Below the pieces are notes generated by a model. It worked only from the letters and a program-made list of their open reading frames with translations. It was not told the DNA's origin and did not search any database. Of a DNA stretch of 64,000 nt, positions 8,966 through 17,290 are shown in pieces; the first letter of the stretch is position 1, and each line of letters begins with the position of its first letter. This DNA comes from Bacillus sp. Bos-x628 (GTDB lineage Bacteria; Bacillota; Bacilli; Bacillales; Bacillaceae). The DNA is taken from positions 1,922,001 through 1,986,000 of the forward strand of contig NZ_CP159358.1 in assembly GCF_040500475.1 (NCBI RefSeq). The letters run 5' to 3'. A program made the translations under genes and the position numbers.

Positions 8966-9012
8966 GAAAAAAGGAAAAACACAATCCCCTACTTTCTTGA
9001 AAGGATTGTGCT
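8966..9012 (-). terminator. Terminator downstream of cwlJ
   Basis: On the minus strand CACAATCC pairs with GGATTGTG across a loop of about 15 bases, followed by TTTTTCCTTTTTT. Confidence 0.75.
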
Positions 9013-9022
9013 GATGATCAAG

Positions 9023-9451
9023 CTAAAAGGTGTTATATACATTTTCACACGTTTCTGCTGTTGGTTGATAAAAACAATGCGACTTATACCTTGCAACAAA
9101 CGGCTGATTGTACCATGTAGACGGACAATCACCAGGCGGCCTGAAATACCAAAGGCTAAATTTCGCTGGCCAAAATCGCTCTCCATTAATATTCCTTCTT
9201 GCAAGTGTCTTTTCACTTTCTCGTGCCCGTTGATAAAAATACCCATGTGTGACCGCTTCAAACGCATGCTCCTGATAAATCATTTGTGGAATCGTACGCA
9301 GCCCTTTAAAGTCAGAGCAGTTGGCACGCAAACGGTTGATGCCCACATTCCCTACGAGCAGCATCCCTTTTTTCCCTTCACCCTCTGCTTCCGCCCTCAG
9401 CAGTCTAGCCAATAAATCAATATCAGAGCTTGTCGCTCTTACCACTGCCAT
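9023..9451 (-). CDS. cwlJ: Spore cortex-lytic cell wall hydrolase CwlJ
   Basis: A 142-residue protein, the length of B. subtilis CwlJ, with no signal peptide, as expected for an enzyme deposited in the coat from the mother cell. The Hydrolase_2 (SleB/CwlJ) domain fills it: LLARLLRAEAEGEGKKGM has the catalytic Glu at about residue 21, followed by VGNVGINRL and the C-terminal ARRNINGERFWPAKFSLWYF. It cleaves spore cortex peptidoglycan during germination, with GerQ as its usual partner (not in this window). GGAGGT precedes the ATG. It is a single gene with its own terminator. A SigE promoter is expected but I could not identify one confidently. Confidence 0.93.
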   Translation of the reverse strand: MAVVRATSSDIDLLARLLRAEAEGEGKKGMLLVGNVGINRLRANCSDFKGLRTIPQMIYQEHAFEAVTHGYFYQRARESEKTLARRNINGERFWPAKFSLWYFRPPGDCPSTWYNQPFVARYKSHCFYQPTAETCENVYNTF

Positions 9452-9845
9452 ACATCCACCTCCATCTCATTTCCCTTTTATTTTATGTAGCGATTTTGTG
9501 TAGATGACTGCCATTTTGACATGAAAAGACGCTATGTCTGTCGATAGCCTGTCTTAAAAAAACAATGATGGAGAATTTCATACAGGACAAGAGTCTCACA
9601 TTACAACAACATGCCGTCTATGCGGAAAACCAACAAATATTAAATATGAGATTCATTTTTCGAATTAGCGCCAATTTTACCAATAGAATTCTATTAGTTC
9701 TTAAAACACACTGAGATATTGACAGTACTTTCGCTTCATTCTACAGTTAAAAAACAAACAGTATTTTTCTTTTTGTGCAAAAAGATCGATATGAGCTAAG
9801 ATTTTCCAATGAAATTCACCATGAACCCGAGGAGGAAATGAATTC
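9452..9845. other. Intergenic region, no supported gene
   Basis: About 390 bp between divergent cwlJ and ycdA. It must hold both promoters. A short frame around 9570-9665 reads TCRLCGKPTNIKYEIHF, a single CxxC-containing scrap without a start or ribosome binding site, possibly a gene remnant. Nothing else is convincing. Confidence 0.4.
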
Positions 9846-10904
9846 ATGTTTAAAAAGAAATTATCCCTGTTTCTTCTGATTTTGTGTTTGACTGTTGTCG
9901 CTGCAGCTTGTAGTGGAAAAGATAAAACAGCCGCTAAAGAAAACGATACGAAAAAATCTCTTGATGCAGCAGAGGTCAAGGTGGAAAGTGCTGAATATAC
10001 ATTACCGCCTCAGTACGATACATCTGTACAAGATGACCAATATGTACTGAAAGTGAATGTATCTGTAAAAAACATCAGCAAAGAACCTCTGAATGTCGAC
10101 AAAAGCAACTTCACGCTTTATCAAGATGATGCACAAGTCTCTACAATCTCTCCAGATGACTACAATGAAGTATTATCTACCAGCTCGCTAAATGCTGGAA
10201 AAGTATCAAAAGGTGGTCTTTTCTACGTCGTTGATAAAAACAAAGATTATCAGCTTGTATACACAGAGCCTGCTTCTGAATCGAAAAAAGACGACAAAAC
10301 ACTAGAATTCGATATTAAAGGAAAAGACTTAATGAAAAAAGCAGATACGCTTCAAGCATCTGCAAAAGCTCTTTCTTCTTATATCGATGTCATGATCTTT
10401 GGTAAGAAAAACGACGATTTCGAAAAATTAACTGGTGATAACAAATCAACCGTAGTGAACGAGTTTGATAAGTCGTTCAAACAAGGCTATATCTCTTCTT
10501 CTGGTATCTCATCAAGCTCAGCTAAAGACGAAAATCTTGATAAGCTATTAAAGGCTGTCAAAGAAACGTTAGCTGAAAAATCTAAAGTATCGACAAAAAC
10601 AAAATCAATCAGTGGTGATAAAGCAGTGGTATCTGTTACAGTAACACCAATTGATGCAAGCCCACTTGTCGATCGTTTGAAAGAGAAAGCAACTGAATTC
10701 TACAGCAAAAATCGTTCAGCGTCTTACAATGATGCACAAAAATATCTACTCTCTATCTATCCAGATGAGTTTAAAAAATTAGGACCATCATCATCTGAAG
10801 AAACTGTAGAAGTCAACATGAAGAAAAATGATATTGACCAATGGAAACTTGACTTGAACGATTACAAAACAAGCAGTTTAGTCGAAAAATTCATCAAGAA
10901 CTAA
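9846..10904 (+). CDS. ycdA: Lipoprotein YcdA (telokin-like + DUF5105)
   Basis: A 352-residue exported lipoprotein. The N-terminus has three Lys then a hydrophobic stretch ending in a lipobox VAAACSGK, so Cys22 should be diacylated and anchor the protein to the membrane. A Lys/Glu-rich linker follows, then an Ig-like (DUF4352/telokin-like) domain at about residues 45-165 and a helical DUF5105-type domain to the end (AKALSSYIDVMIFGKK, SKNRSASYNDAQKYLLSIYP). Overall it matches B. subtilis YcdA closely in length and sequence. Its function is not known. GAGGAGG lies upstream of the ATG. It sits between cwlJ and yccK as in B. subtilis and ends in a strong terminator that is part of a dispersed repeat. 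Confidence 0.88.
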   Translation: MFKKKLSLFLLILCLTVVAAACSGKDKTAAKENDTKKSLDAAEVKVESAEYTLPPQYDTSVQDDQYVLKVNVSVKNISKEPLNVDKSNFTLYQDDAQVSTISPDDYNEVLSTSSLNAGKVSKGGLFYVVDKNKDYQLVYTEPASESKKDDKTLEFDIKGKDLMKKADTLQASAKALSSYIDVMIFGKKNDDFEKLTGDNKSTVVNEFDKSFKQGYISSSGISSSSAKDENLDKLLKAVKETLAEKSKVSTKTKSISGDKAVVSVTVTPIDASPLVDRLKEKATEFYSKNRSASYNDAQKYLLSIYPDEFKKLGPSSSEETVEVNMKKNDIDQWKLDLNDYKTSSLVEKFIKN

Positions 10905-10933
10905 TAAAAAAAGCCACCGATTTCGGGGGTCAC

Positions 10934-11120
10934 AGATTGTTGGCAAAGGGGTAAAATGATATTTATTTTACCCCTTTTGTCTTCTTTTCAGCGTGAATTA
11001 AAATGTTTAAAGTCTAGGAAAACCCGTGCTACGTGCTACTTGTGCGGAGCGAATGAAACATCTCGCGCACCAGTGCTCGATATCTGACAACAAATGCGAG
11101 GATTTGTCTACAAGCTGAAA
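10934..11120 (+). repeat. Dispersed ~180-bp structured repeat, copy A
   Basis: This stretch matches the reverse complement of 34977-35155 in an ordered series of blocks: ATTGTTG, an AAGGG-TAAAATG hairpin ending in CCCTTT-GTC, TCTTTTCAGCGTGAAT, AAGTCTAGGAA, GCTACTTGTGCGGAGC, and TGCGAGGATTTGTCTACA-GCTGAAA. The block edges TTTCAGC and GCTGAAA are inverted, so the main part can fold end to end. Both copies lie directly behind a gene and include its terminator. B. subtilis is known to carry a 190-bp element in about ten copies; whether this is the same family I cannot check. Confidence 0.75.
10945..10978 (+). terminator. Terminator of ycdA, inside repeat copy A
   Basis: AAAGGGGTAAAAT and ATTTTACCCCTTTT form a 12-13 bp perfect stem with a loop of about seven bases; the T-rich 3' arm is followed by GTCTTCTTTT. 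Confidence 0.85.
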
Positions 11121-11148
11121 TAAGGTGCAGCAGCGCACCTTATTTTTT
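11119..11148. terminator. Bidirectional terminator next to yccK
   Basis: AATAAGGTGC pairs with GCACCTTATT around a six-base loop, followed by TTTT on the plus strand; the minus-strand reading also ends in a T-rich arm and would stop yccK transcription. Confidence 0.75.
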
Positions 11149-11152
11149 CGTT

Positions 11153-12082
11153 TTAAGAAAAGATTTGATCAATTTGCTTTATTTCTTCTTCAGTCAATTG
11201 AACTTCATTTGTTTTGAGGTTTTGCAGAACCTGCTCTGCCCGTTTTGCACCAGGAATTATGGCATCAATGCCATCCCTTGTTAAGAGCCAAGCCAGCGCA
11301 ACGTGCGCCGCTTCTGCTTGTTTCCTTTGAGCAATCGCCTTCAACTTGTCTACTTTTACAAGGTTTTGTACAAAAGCTTCGCCTTGGAAAAGTGGGTCCT
11401 TCGCTCGAATATCATCAAATGTAGCATCTTTAGTGAATTTGCCTGTCAATAAGCCTGATGCCAATGGAAAATAAGGAATAAATGAAATGCTGTGTTCAAC
11501 GCAGTATGGGAGAAGATCCTGCTCTGCCTGACGCTTTAACAGGGAATACTCTGATTGGAGTACATCTAAGTATCCATCTCGGTTGAAAATTTGAAGCTGT
11601 TCAAAATCTAGATTAGATGCACCAATTGCCCTGATTTTTCCTTCATCCTTTAATTCCTTTAAAGTACCTGCCACTTCATCAAGTGGTGTTTTTCCATCTG
11701 GGAAATGCATATAGTACAAATCAATATAATCCGTTTGCAGTCGTTTGAGACTATTTTCTACTTGCTGTCTTAAGAAGTCACGACTATTATCGAGTTCGAT
11801 TTGCCCGTTTACTTCTTTATGAGCCCCTTTTGTTGCAAGGACAAGTTCATGACGATTCCCTCTTTTAGCAATGATTTCACCAATCAATTCCTCCGAACGG
11901 CCAAATCCATAAATAAAGGCAGAATCTAAGAAATTGACACCTTGATCAAGAGCGGTTTCCACAAGCTCACGTCCAGCCTCTTCACTAAGGTTCGGGAATA
12001 AATTATGTCCGCCTACTGCATTCGTTCCAAGTCCTATCGGATTGACCTGTAAATCAGTTCTTCCAAGCGTTACCTTTTTCAA
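11153..12082 (-). CDS. yccK: Aldo/keto reductase (YccK-like)
   Basis: A 309-residue (beta/alpha)8 NADPH-dependent oxidoreductase closely resembling B. subtilis YccK, relatives of IolS. Visible family landmarks: [12 protein letters not shown] at the N-terminus, [16 protein letters not shown] with catalytic Asp and Tyr, LVLATKGAH with catalytic Lys, [15 protein letters not shown] with the His, and the cofactor-binding [14 protein letters not shown] near the C-terminus. I chose TTG 12082, which has AAGGGAGAT about eight bases upstream and aligns with the usual start; an upstream in-frame extension to 12145 is possible but looks unlike the family. It probably reduces aldehydes or ketones; the physiological substrate is unknown. 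Confidence 0.88.
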   Translation of the reverse strand: MKKVTLGRTDLQVNPIGLGTNAVGGHNLFPNLSEEAGRELVETALDQGVNFLDSAFIYGFGRSEELIGEIIAKRGNRHELVLATKGAHKEVNGQIELDNSRDFLRQQVENSLKRLQTDYIDLYYMHFPDGKTPLDEVAGTLKELKDEGKIRAIGASNLDFEQLQIFNRDGYLDVLQSEYSLLKRQAEQDLLPYCVEHSISFIPYFPLASGLLTGKFTKDATFDDIRAKDPLFQGEAFVQNLVKVDKLKAIAQRKQAEAAHVALAWLLTRDGIDAIIPGAKRAEQVLQNLKTNEVQLTEEEIKQIDQIFS

Positions 12083-12260
12083 AAGCTCATCTCCCTTGTC
12101 TGGTTCATCATCCTTATTTTCCCATGAACCCATTTTAAAATTCAAGTTTCCCGCTCTCTCAAAACCAATCTGTAGGTGAACGAATAGAACATCAAAGACG
12201 CTTATATGAAAATAAAAAGGTGCGGAACCTAAAATACGGTTGACGCGTCTTCTTTAATGA

Positions 12261-13349
12261 CTATGATACTGTCGCCTCTTGCTCTTCTTTGACCGCTTGT
12301 TCAATATCTTTAAAACGGCTAGATACAGTTGACGCACTAATACCATATTTTTTAGCCAACTGTGCTTGAGAAAGTGGTGCTTCACTTGTAAGCGAATGAA
12401 TATAGTATTCAATCCCCGCAGCAAATGACTCTGCTTTACGGATGACCGGTGATTTTTGATCACAGTATGCTTTCCAAACAGTTAGAGCACCATCTATCAA
12501 GCTTTGATCACCATGTTCTTTCATCCCATCTTCAATCAGCTTCGCTGTTTCAAACTGAGCATCACTTGTCCAGTCCATACGCTCTGCTGATAATCTTGTG
12601 CCTTCTTCAGTTTGATGAGCGATTTCAGACTCTACAACTTCTTGTTTTGCAAACATGCACTTCAACACTTCAGGATATGACTCTCTCATAAATGTGGTAC
12701 GCTCTCCCCCATTTACTTCATAGTCCTCGACCAGTTGGCGAATTTGAAGTAGAAGTGTATCTGTAAGCTCTTTAGCAAACATCGTATATTGAATGAAGAA
12801 CTCTGCTTTTTCTTCAAATTGAACAGGAAAGCCAAGTACGAGACTGCCCTTTTCAGGCAGTACAGTTTGATCCGGTTTCACGTCAACTTCAACCTTCTTA
12901 TTTGTTACCATATCTTCAAAATAAAGAGATTTATCTGTTTTTTCATTGAGTAATAGTAAAGATGGCTCCATGTCCGTCCAAGATTGGACCACTTGTCTTG
13001 TTTTCGGACGTGTAATATCTCCTGCTCTTTTTGAAAGGAATTCACTAAAAATCGTTTCACCTTTCTCTGTTAATGGACGGAAGAAGATGCCCCAAACGCT
13101 CAAATGAAATACTGAGATTTGTTGCGTTTCTTTATCCATTTCTGCAAGAAAAGAAAATTCATTTATGAATTGATTGATCGCTCTCTGATGCTTAGAAAAC
13201 GCATAATTCATTAAATCCTTTTGAACTTGTACAACTTCCTTAAACACAAGCTCTGACGTTTGTTGCCTGCCTGATTTCTGACCACAGCAATGTTTATATT
13301 TTTTTTCGCTTCCGCACGGGCAGAGCGCATTTCGTTTAATTTTTCCCAA
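12261..13349 (-). CDS. yccF: SEC-C zinc-binding and helix-turn-helix protein (YccF-like)
   Basis: A 362-residue soluble protein. The N-terminus KIKRNALCPCGSEKKYKHCC is a textbook SEC-C motif (CxCx8CC) that binds zinc. A long middle of no recognised domain follows. The C-terminus LSQAQLAKKYGISASTVSSR is a helix-turn-helix, so DNA binding is likely. This pairing of SEC-C and HTH matches B. subtilis YccF, whose role is unknown. The start is TTG at 13349 with GGAGG seven bases upstream. It is transcribed alone and lies downstream of glnL with a 190-bp gap. Confidence 0.83.
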   Translation of the reverse strand: MGKIKRNALCPCGSEKKYKHCCGQKSGRQQTSELVFKEVVQVQKDLMNYAFSKHQRAINQFINEFSFLAEMDKETQQISVFHLSVWGIFFRPLTEKGETIFSEFLSKRAGDITRPKTRQVVQSWTDMEPSLLLLNEKTDKSLYFEDMVTNKKVEVDVKPDQTVLPEKGSLVLGFPVQFEEKAEFFIQYTMFAKELTDTLLLQIRQLVEDYEVNGGERTTFMRESYPEVLKCMFAKQEVVESEIAHQTEEGTRLSAERMDWTSDAQFETAKLIEDGMKEHGDQSLIDGALTVWKAYCDQKSPVIRKAESFAAGIEYYIHSLTSEAPLSQAQLAKKYGISASTVSSRFKDIEQAVKEEQEATVS

Positions 13350-13539
13350 AATAAAACCTCCGACATTCTAGTCTAACCTCACTATTTTAACAAACGATTG
13401 TACAAGAGGGCTTCATTTTCAAGAAATAAGAAAAATCAGAATGATCAGAAAGATGGGCAAACCTTACTGAAATGAAAGTTTATCATAGGAAAAACACCAA
13501 TCCTCTGTTTATATTCTCCATTCATTCCAACAGATTTTT

Positions 13540-14478
13540 TCAGCTCATCCCTTCGAAAAGCTGTTTTGCTTCAAAATAAAAGATTTGAATAAACTTCTTC
13601 GTATTTACTCTGCCAGTCGATCCGGCATGTGAAGATGTTTTTTGCATCTCTTTCATTCTTTGGCTGACATCGGTAAAATCAAAAAACTTCGAAGCATAAT
13701 GTTCAAACTTAGGATTCGAGAAATCTGTTAGCCCAAGTGAAGCGAAATGATTCAATGAATGATGTATCGCCCGTCTAATACGCTGTTCAGCTGCTTTCAC
13801 TTCCCTCATCACCTCAACATCGCTCGCACCGTGATGCAGCTTTCTTTCCGCAGTCTTGATAAAAAGCTGTTTTAATGGAGGGAAATTCACTTCGTGGGAA
13901 TTGGCTGTCTGTGTTTCATGTAAATATGTGAGAATCTCAAGTAAATCCTTTGAGCCACTCTCCCCCACAATGCCTAATTCAGATAAGAGAAACTCGCCAG
14001 CCTCTTTCATCGTTCTTCGCTTTATTCCAGTTCCCGCTTCATGAGTGATCATCGGCTGTAAAGGCAACACATGTTGAAGTGAAGCTTGAATATCGAAAAT
14101 TGATTTCTCCAATTTTATGCGCTCAATCACTTTTCGAATGACACTGACAATCTCAATGCGGTTGACAGGCTTATGAATGTAATATTCAATTCCCAGTTCA
14201 TAGGCTTCTGCCATCATTTCTTTCGCCTCTACTTGAGAAATCATGATGACCTTGCCTTTGAATTCATGTTGAATATGCCGAACCGTTTGAATTCCATCTC
14301 TAGCAGGCATCAGGAGATCAATCAGAAGGATGTCTACTTTCTTTAAGTTCAATGAATGAGCTTCTAATCCATCTCCGTCATCTGCTTCATCCACTACCTC
14401 TCCCAAATCTTCATCCTCTATGATTTGGCCTAAAATCGAGCGTATCGCACGATCATCATCTGCAATGAAAAACCGCAT
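13540..14478 (-). CDS. glnL: Response regulator GlnL
   Basis: A 312-residue response regulator matching B. subtilis GlnL (YcbB). The receiver domain occupies about residues 1-120: the acidic pair DDD at 8-10, phospho-acceptor Asp in ILLIDLLMPARDG, and Lys in YIHKPVNRIE. A coiled linker follows, then the YcbB-type DNA-binding domain (LFIKTAERKLHHGASDVEVM, RRAIHHSLNHFASLGLTDFS). With the kinase GlnK it activates glutaminase and glutamine transporter genes in response to glutamine. The ATG has GAGGGTGA upstream, and it follows glnK by only 4 bp. Its likely target glsA-glnT is divergent and next door. Confidence 0.93.
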   Translation of the reverse strand: MRFFIADDDRAIRSILGQIIEDEDLGEVVDEADDGDGLEAHSLNLKKVDILLIDLLMPARDGIQTVRHIQHEFKGKVIMISQVEAKEMMAEAYELGIEYYIHKPVNRIEIVSVIRKVIERIKLEKSIFDIQASLQHVLPLQPMITHEAGTGIKRRTMKEAGEFLLSELGIVGESGSKDLLEILTYLHETQTANSHEVNFPPLKQLFIKTAERKLHHGASDVEVMREVKAAEQRIRRAIHHSLNHFASLGLTDFSNPKFEHYASKFFDFTDVSQRMKEMQKTSSHAGSTGRVNTKKFIQIFYFEAKQLFEGMS

Positions 14479-14482
14479 ACAC

Positions 14483-15769
14483 TCACCCTCTCTGTATTAA
14501 ATTTTTTATAGGAAGGATCAGCTTAAAAGCCGCACCTTTTGTTTCTTTTTGTTCGATCAACAATTGACCGCCAAGCTCTTGAACCAGTTCTCTAACATAC
14601 GATAAACCAATCCCAGTAGACGGCGTACCAAATTCATCAAATTTTGACGTATAACCTGGGTCAAAAACAATCTCTCTCAGCTTTTCAGGAATACCCGGTC
14701 CATCATCCTCGATCCGAATCTCTAATTTATCATCAATTCCTTTAAGGACGAGTGAGATTGTTCCGTTATCTTCTATCGCTTCAACCGCATTTGACATCAA
14801 ATTATTAATCAATGATAAGAAAATAAAGACATGAAAATCCTGCATATGAATTCCTTGAATATCGGACTTAAATAAAATGGTTTTACCAAGGGATTGGGCA
14901 TATTTCTCTTGAATGCCGATCACAAGTTGAACAAGCTCTTCTGCTTTCATATAGTCTTGCATATTTTCCTTGGAAATCAGCTTAGACAGCCCAGCAAAAA
15001 TACGCTGATTATCCTTTTTCACTTCATGAATTTCTCCTGCCAGCTTTAATAACTCTTGACTCACTTTCTTACCTGCTTCGTGGTCATTCAATATGCGGTA
15101 TAGCCGGTAAGATTCTTGCGTAATGTGTTCTGTGTGCTTTAATGTCTTCTTCAAATGTACGGTTTCCTCGTATAAATTTGAAATGACCATCATCATATGC
15201 TCATTCTGTTTCATAATTTGTTTTTCTCTTGATTGTGCCTCATAGAGCTTCATCATATTAAAAAAGCTGATGACCACAAAACTATGAGCAAACGCAATTA
15301 AGACCATATCACTCAGCTTTGATAACGTCATGGTTGTATCAAATACCAAAAATTGTACAAATAGCTCTACAAAATCAGCAAGTAATTCAATTATAAGACC
15401 GATCAGTCCAATGAAAATAGATTGTTGCTTAAAACTCCCAGTACGGATGAAATAAAACAGGAAGGCATAAGTAAGATAAAAAAAGAAGCTTGGGAACTGT
15501 TGATAAAATGATTCCACTACATCAGCCTTGTGCTGAATAAGATCTAACCCTACTCGAACAATAACAATGGCTGTTCCTGTTAAGAAGCCAGGCAATAGCG
15601 GTCTTGATTTCCTTAAAAGTAATAAACAAAAGAAAAATGCGGGTGGACCGAAGCTAATGCGAAATGTTTCGTTCACAGGATAGAATTTCAACTCTCCTGC
15701 AAGGGGCACAATTACGATCATAAAAAATAAAATGAATGCGTCCTTTTTAACAAGCTGATTTATACTCAA
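14483..15769 (-). CDS. glnK: Sensor histidine kinase GlnK
   Basis: A 428-residue membrane sensor kinase. The N-terminal 190 residues hold about six hydrophobic segments, and there is no large extracellular loop. A helical region follows with the likely phosphorylated His in LAGEIHEVKKDNQRIFAGLSKL. The ATP-binding domain shows the N box (LINNLMSNAVEAIEDNG), G1 (EDDGPGIPEKL) and G2 (GTPSTGIGLSYVRELV). It matches B. subtilis GlnK (YcbA) by context and layout. It senses glutamine and phosphorylates GlnL. The start is TTG 15769 with a weak upstream GAAGGG. The 450-bp gap to divergent glsA contains the target control region. Confidence 0.92.
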   Translation of the reverse strand: MSINQLVKKDAFILFFMIVIVPLAGELKFYPVNETFRISFGPPAFFFCLLLLRKSRPLLPGFLTGTAIVIVRVGLDLIQHKADVVESFYQQFPSFFFYLTYAFLFYFIRTGSFKQQSIFIGLIGLIIELLADFVELFVQFLVFDTTMTLSKLSDMVLIAFAHSFVVISFFNMMKLYEAQSREKQIMKQNEHMMMVISNLYEETVHLKKTLKHTEHITQESYRLYRILNDHEAGKKVSQELLKLAGEIHEVKKDNQRIFAGLSKLISKENMQDYMKAEELVQLVIGIQEKYAQSLGKTILFKSDIQGIHMQDFHVFIFLSLINNLMSNAVEAIEDNGTISLVLKGIDDKLEIRIEDDGPGIPEKLREIVFDPGYTSKFDEFGTPSTGIGLSYVRELVQELGGQLLIEQKETKGAAFKLILPIKNLIQRG

Positions 15770-16001
15770 ATGACTGACATCCCTTCACCTTTTGCATAGC
15801 CACAGTATACAAGGAGACGCTTTTCTTCACAATGTACAAAAAAATAATTTTCACCCCAAGTTTTATCCACAAAATCATTTTTTAAGACTATTCTCCGGAA
15901 AAGCAAGGTGACCTTTCAGCTATCCGACTTTTGAAAAATTTTCTACAATGATCAGAATTATTTAACCCAATAAAGCCGCACAGATTTTTATTTGTAAGTT
16001 T

Positions 16002-16027
16002 TTTTGTAGAATTTCGTCAGATTGTGT
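16002..16027 (+). promoter_or_regulatory. GlnL-type direct repeats upstream of glsA
   Basis: TTTTGT, four bases, TTTCGT, four bases, TTGTGT form three repeats at exact 10-bp spacing, ending 15 bp before the predicted -35. B. subtilis GlnL is described as binding TTTTGT-N4-TTTTGT. Position and spacing suit an activator that touches RNA polymerase. Confidence 0.6.
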
Positions 16028-16042
16028 AGTTTCCAAGATAAA

Positions 16043-16072
16043 TTGAATGAACAATTTTAGTGAAACTATATG
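16043..16072 (+). promoter_or_regulatory. Predicted glsA-glnT promoter
   Basis: TTGAAT and TATATG are separated by 18 bp. Neither box is perfect, as expected for an activator-dependent promoter. The transcript would carry a leader of about 200 bases. An inverted repeat, TTTTAGTGAAA (16055-16065) with TTTTCACTAAAA (16088-16099), brackets the -10. Confidence 0.45.
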
Positions 16073-16084
16073 TAAGCGTTTTCT
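16071..16084 (+). promoter_or_regulatory. Perfect cre (CcpA) site at the glsA start region
   Basis: TGTAAGCGTTTTCT matches the catabolite-responsive element consensus TGWAARCGYTWNCW at every position. It begins at the end of the predicted -10, where CcpA binding would block initiation. This implies carbon catabolite repression of glutamine use. Confidence 0.7.
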
Positions 16085-16276
16085 GAATTTTCACTAAAAA
16101 CACTTTCTTCGCCAAAGCCTTTATTTGAACATACATTTAGGTGTAAAGGAGTGGGACAAGCAGCGCATGACAAGTTCATTGAAGATGTGTAACATGTTTT
16201 CGTGCCTATTTGATCGCATTTTTTGTCATCCGCCAATTCAATAGTGTACTTTTTTATTTTTGATTGGAGGAATCGT

Positions 16277-17257
16277 ATGAAAACAGCTATTTCTAATCCT
16301 ACGCAACACGAGTGTCAGTCTTCTGTTGATCAATGGGCAGAAGAAATACGACCTTATTTCAAAAACGGTCAAAATGCTGGCTACATTCCAGCACTCGGAA
16401 AAGTCAATTCCTCTCAACTGGGTATCAGCGTCATAGGACCAGATGGATCATCCGTTCGATATGGTGACTGGGACGTTCCCTTTACCCTGCAAAGTATCTC
16501 AAAAGTCATCAGCTTTATAGCTGCCTGTTTAGGAAGAGGTGTACCATACGTCTTAGACCGAGTAGATGTAGAGCCGACTGGTGATGCATTTAATTCCATC
16601 ATACGCCTTGAAATGCACAAACCAGGAAAGCCTTTTAATCCAATGATTAATGCTGGAGCTATTACCGTATCCTCCATTATTCCCGGTAGGACTTCTACAG
16701 AAAAGTTAGCATATATTTTCGATTTAATCGAAAACTTAATAGGTCAGCACCCTTCTGTAAATGAAGAGGTGTACCAATCAGAATGGGAAACTGCCCACCG
16801 AAATCGGGCACTTGCCTATTACTTAAAAGAAACCAACTACTTAGAGTCAGATGTTGAGGAAACATTAGAGGTCTATTTAAAGCAGTGTTCCATTGAGGTA
16901 ACAACAGAAGACATCGCCTTAATCGGACTGATTATTTCAAGTGATGGCTATCATCCTTTTAAACAAGTCCAAGTCATCCCAAAAGATATCGCAAGACTGA
17001 CAAAAGCGTTAATGCTGACATGCGGCATGTATAATGCGTCTGGTAATTTCGCTGCATTCGTAGGCGTTCCAGCCAAAAGTGGTGTGTCTGGAGGAATTAT
17101 GGCTTGCGTTCCGCCAAGCGCAAGAAGAGAATTCCCTTTTAAAACAGGCTGTGGGATCGGCATTTATGGTCCGGCCATTGACGATTGCGGAAATAGCATT
17201 ACAGGCGTCATGATGCTAAAAAAACTCGCCAAAGAGTGGGATCTCAGTATTTTTTAA
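16277..17257 (+). CDS. glsA: Glutaminase GlsA
   Basis: A 326-residue serine-dependent glutaminase of the beta-lactamase-like fold, hydrolysing glutamine to glutamate and ammonia in the cytosol. The catalytic S-x-x-K is SISK at residues 73-76 within PFTLQSISKVISF. PFNPMINAGAITVSS and SGVSGGIMACVPP are further family blocks. I chose ATG 16277 because GGAGG is six bases upstream; the frame opens 18 codons earlier without a ribosome binding site. It is followed 33 bp later by glnT in one operon. The GlnL-type repeats, promoter and cre site upstream suggest glutamine induction and catabolite repression. Confidence 0.95.
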   Translation: MKTAISNPTQHECQSSVDQWAEEIRPYFKNGQNAGYIPALGKVNSSQLGISVIGPDGSSVRYGDWDVPFTLQSISKVISFIAACLGRGVPYVLDRVDVEPTGDAFNSIIRLEMHKPGKPFNPMINAGAITVSSIIPGRTSTEKLAYIFDLIENLIGQHPSVNEEVYQSEWETAHRNRALAYYLKETNYLESDVEETLEVYLKQCSIEVTTEDIALIGLIISSDGYHPFKQVQVIPKDIARLTKALMLTCGMYNASGNFAAFVGVPAKSGVSGGIMACVPPSARREFPFKTGCGIGIYGPAIDDCGNSITGVMMLKKLAKEWDLSIF

Positions 17258-17290
17258 AAAGAACAGTGATGAATTCAAAGAGGTGTTGTT

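Noticed and set aside
9566-9715. Plus-strand 49-codon frame between cwlJ and ycdA
   Set aside because: No ribosome binding site and no resemblance to any protein; another frame there shows only a CxxC scrap.
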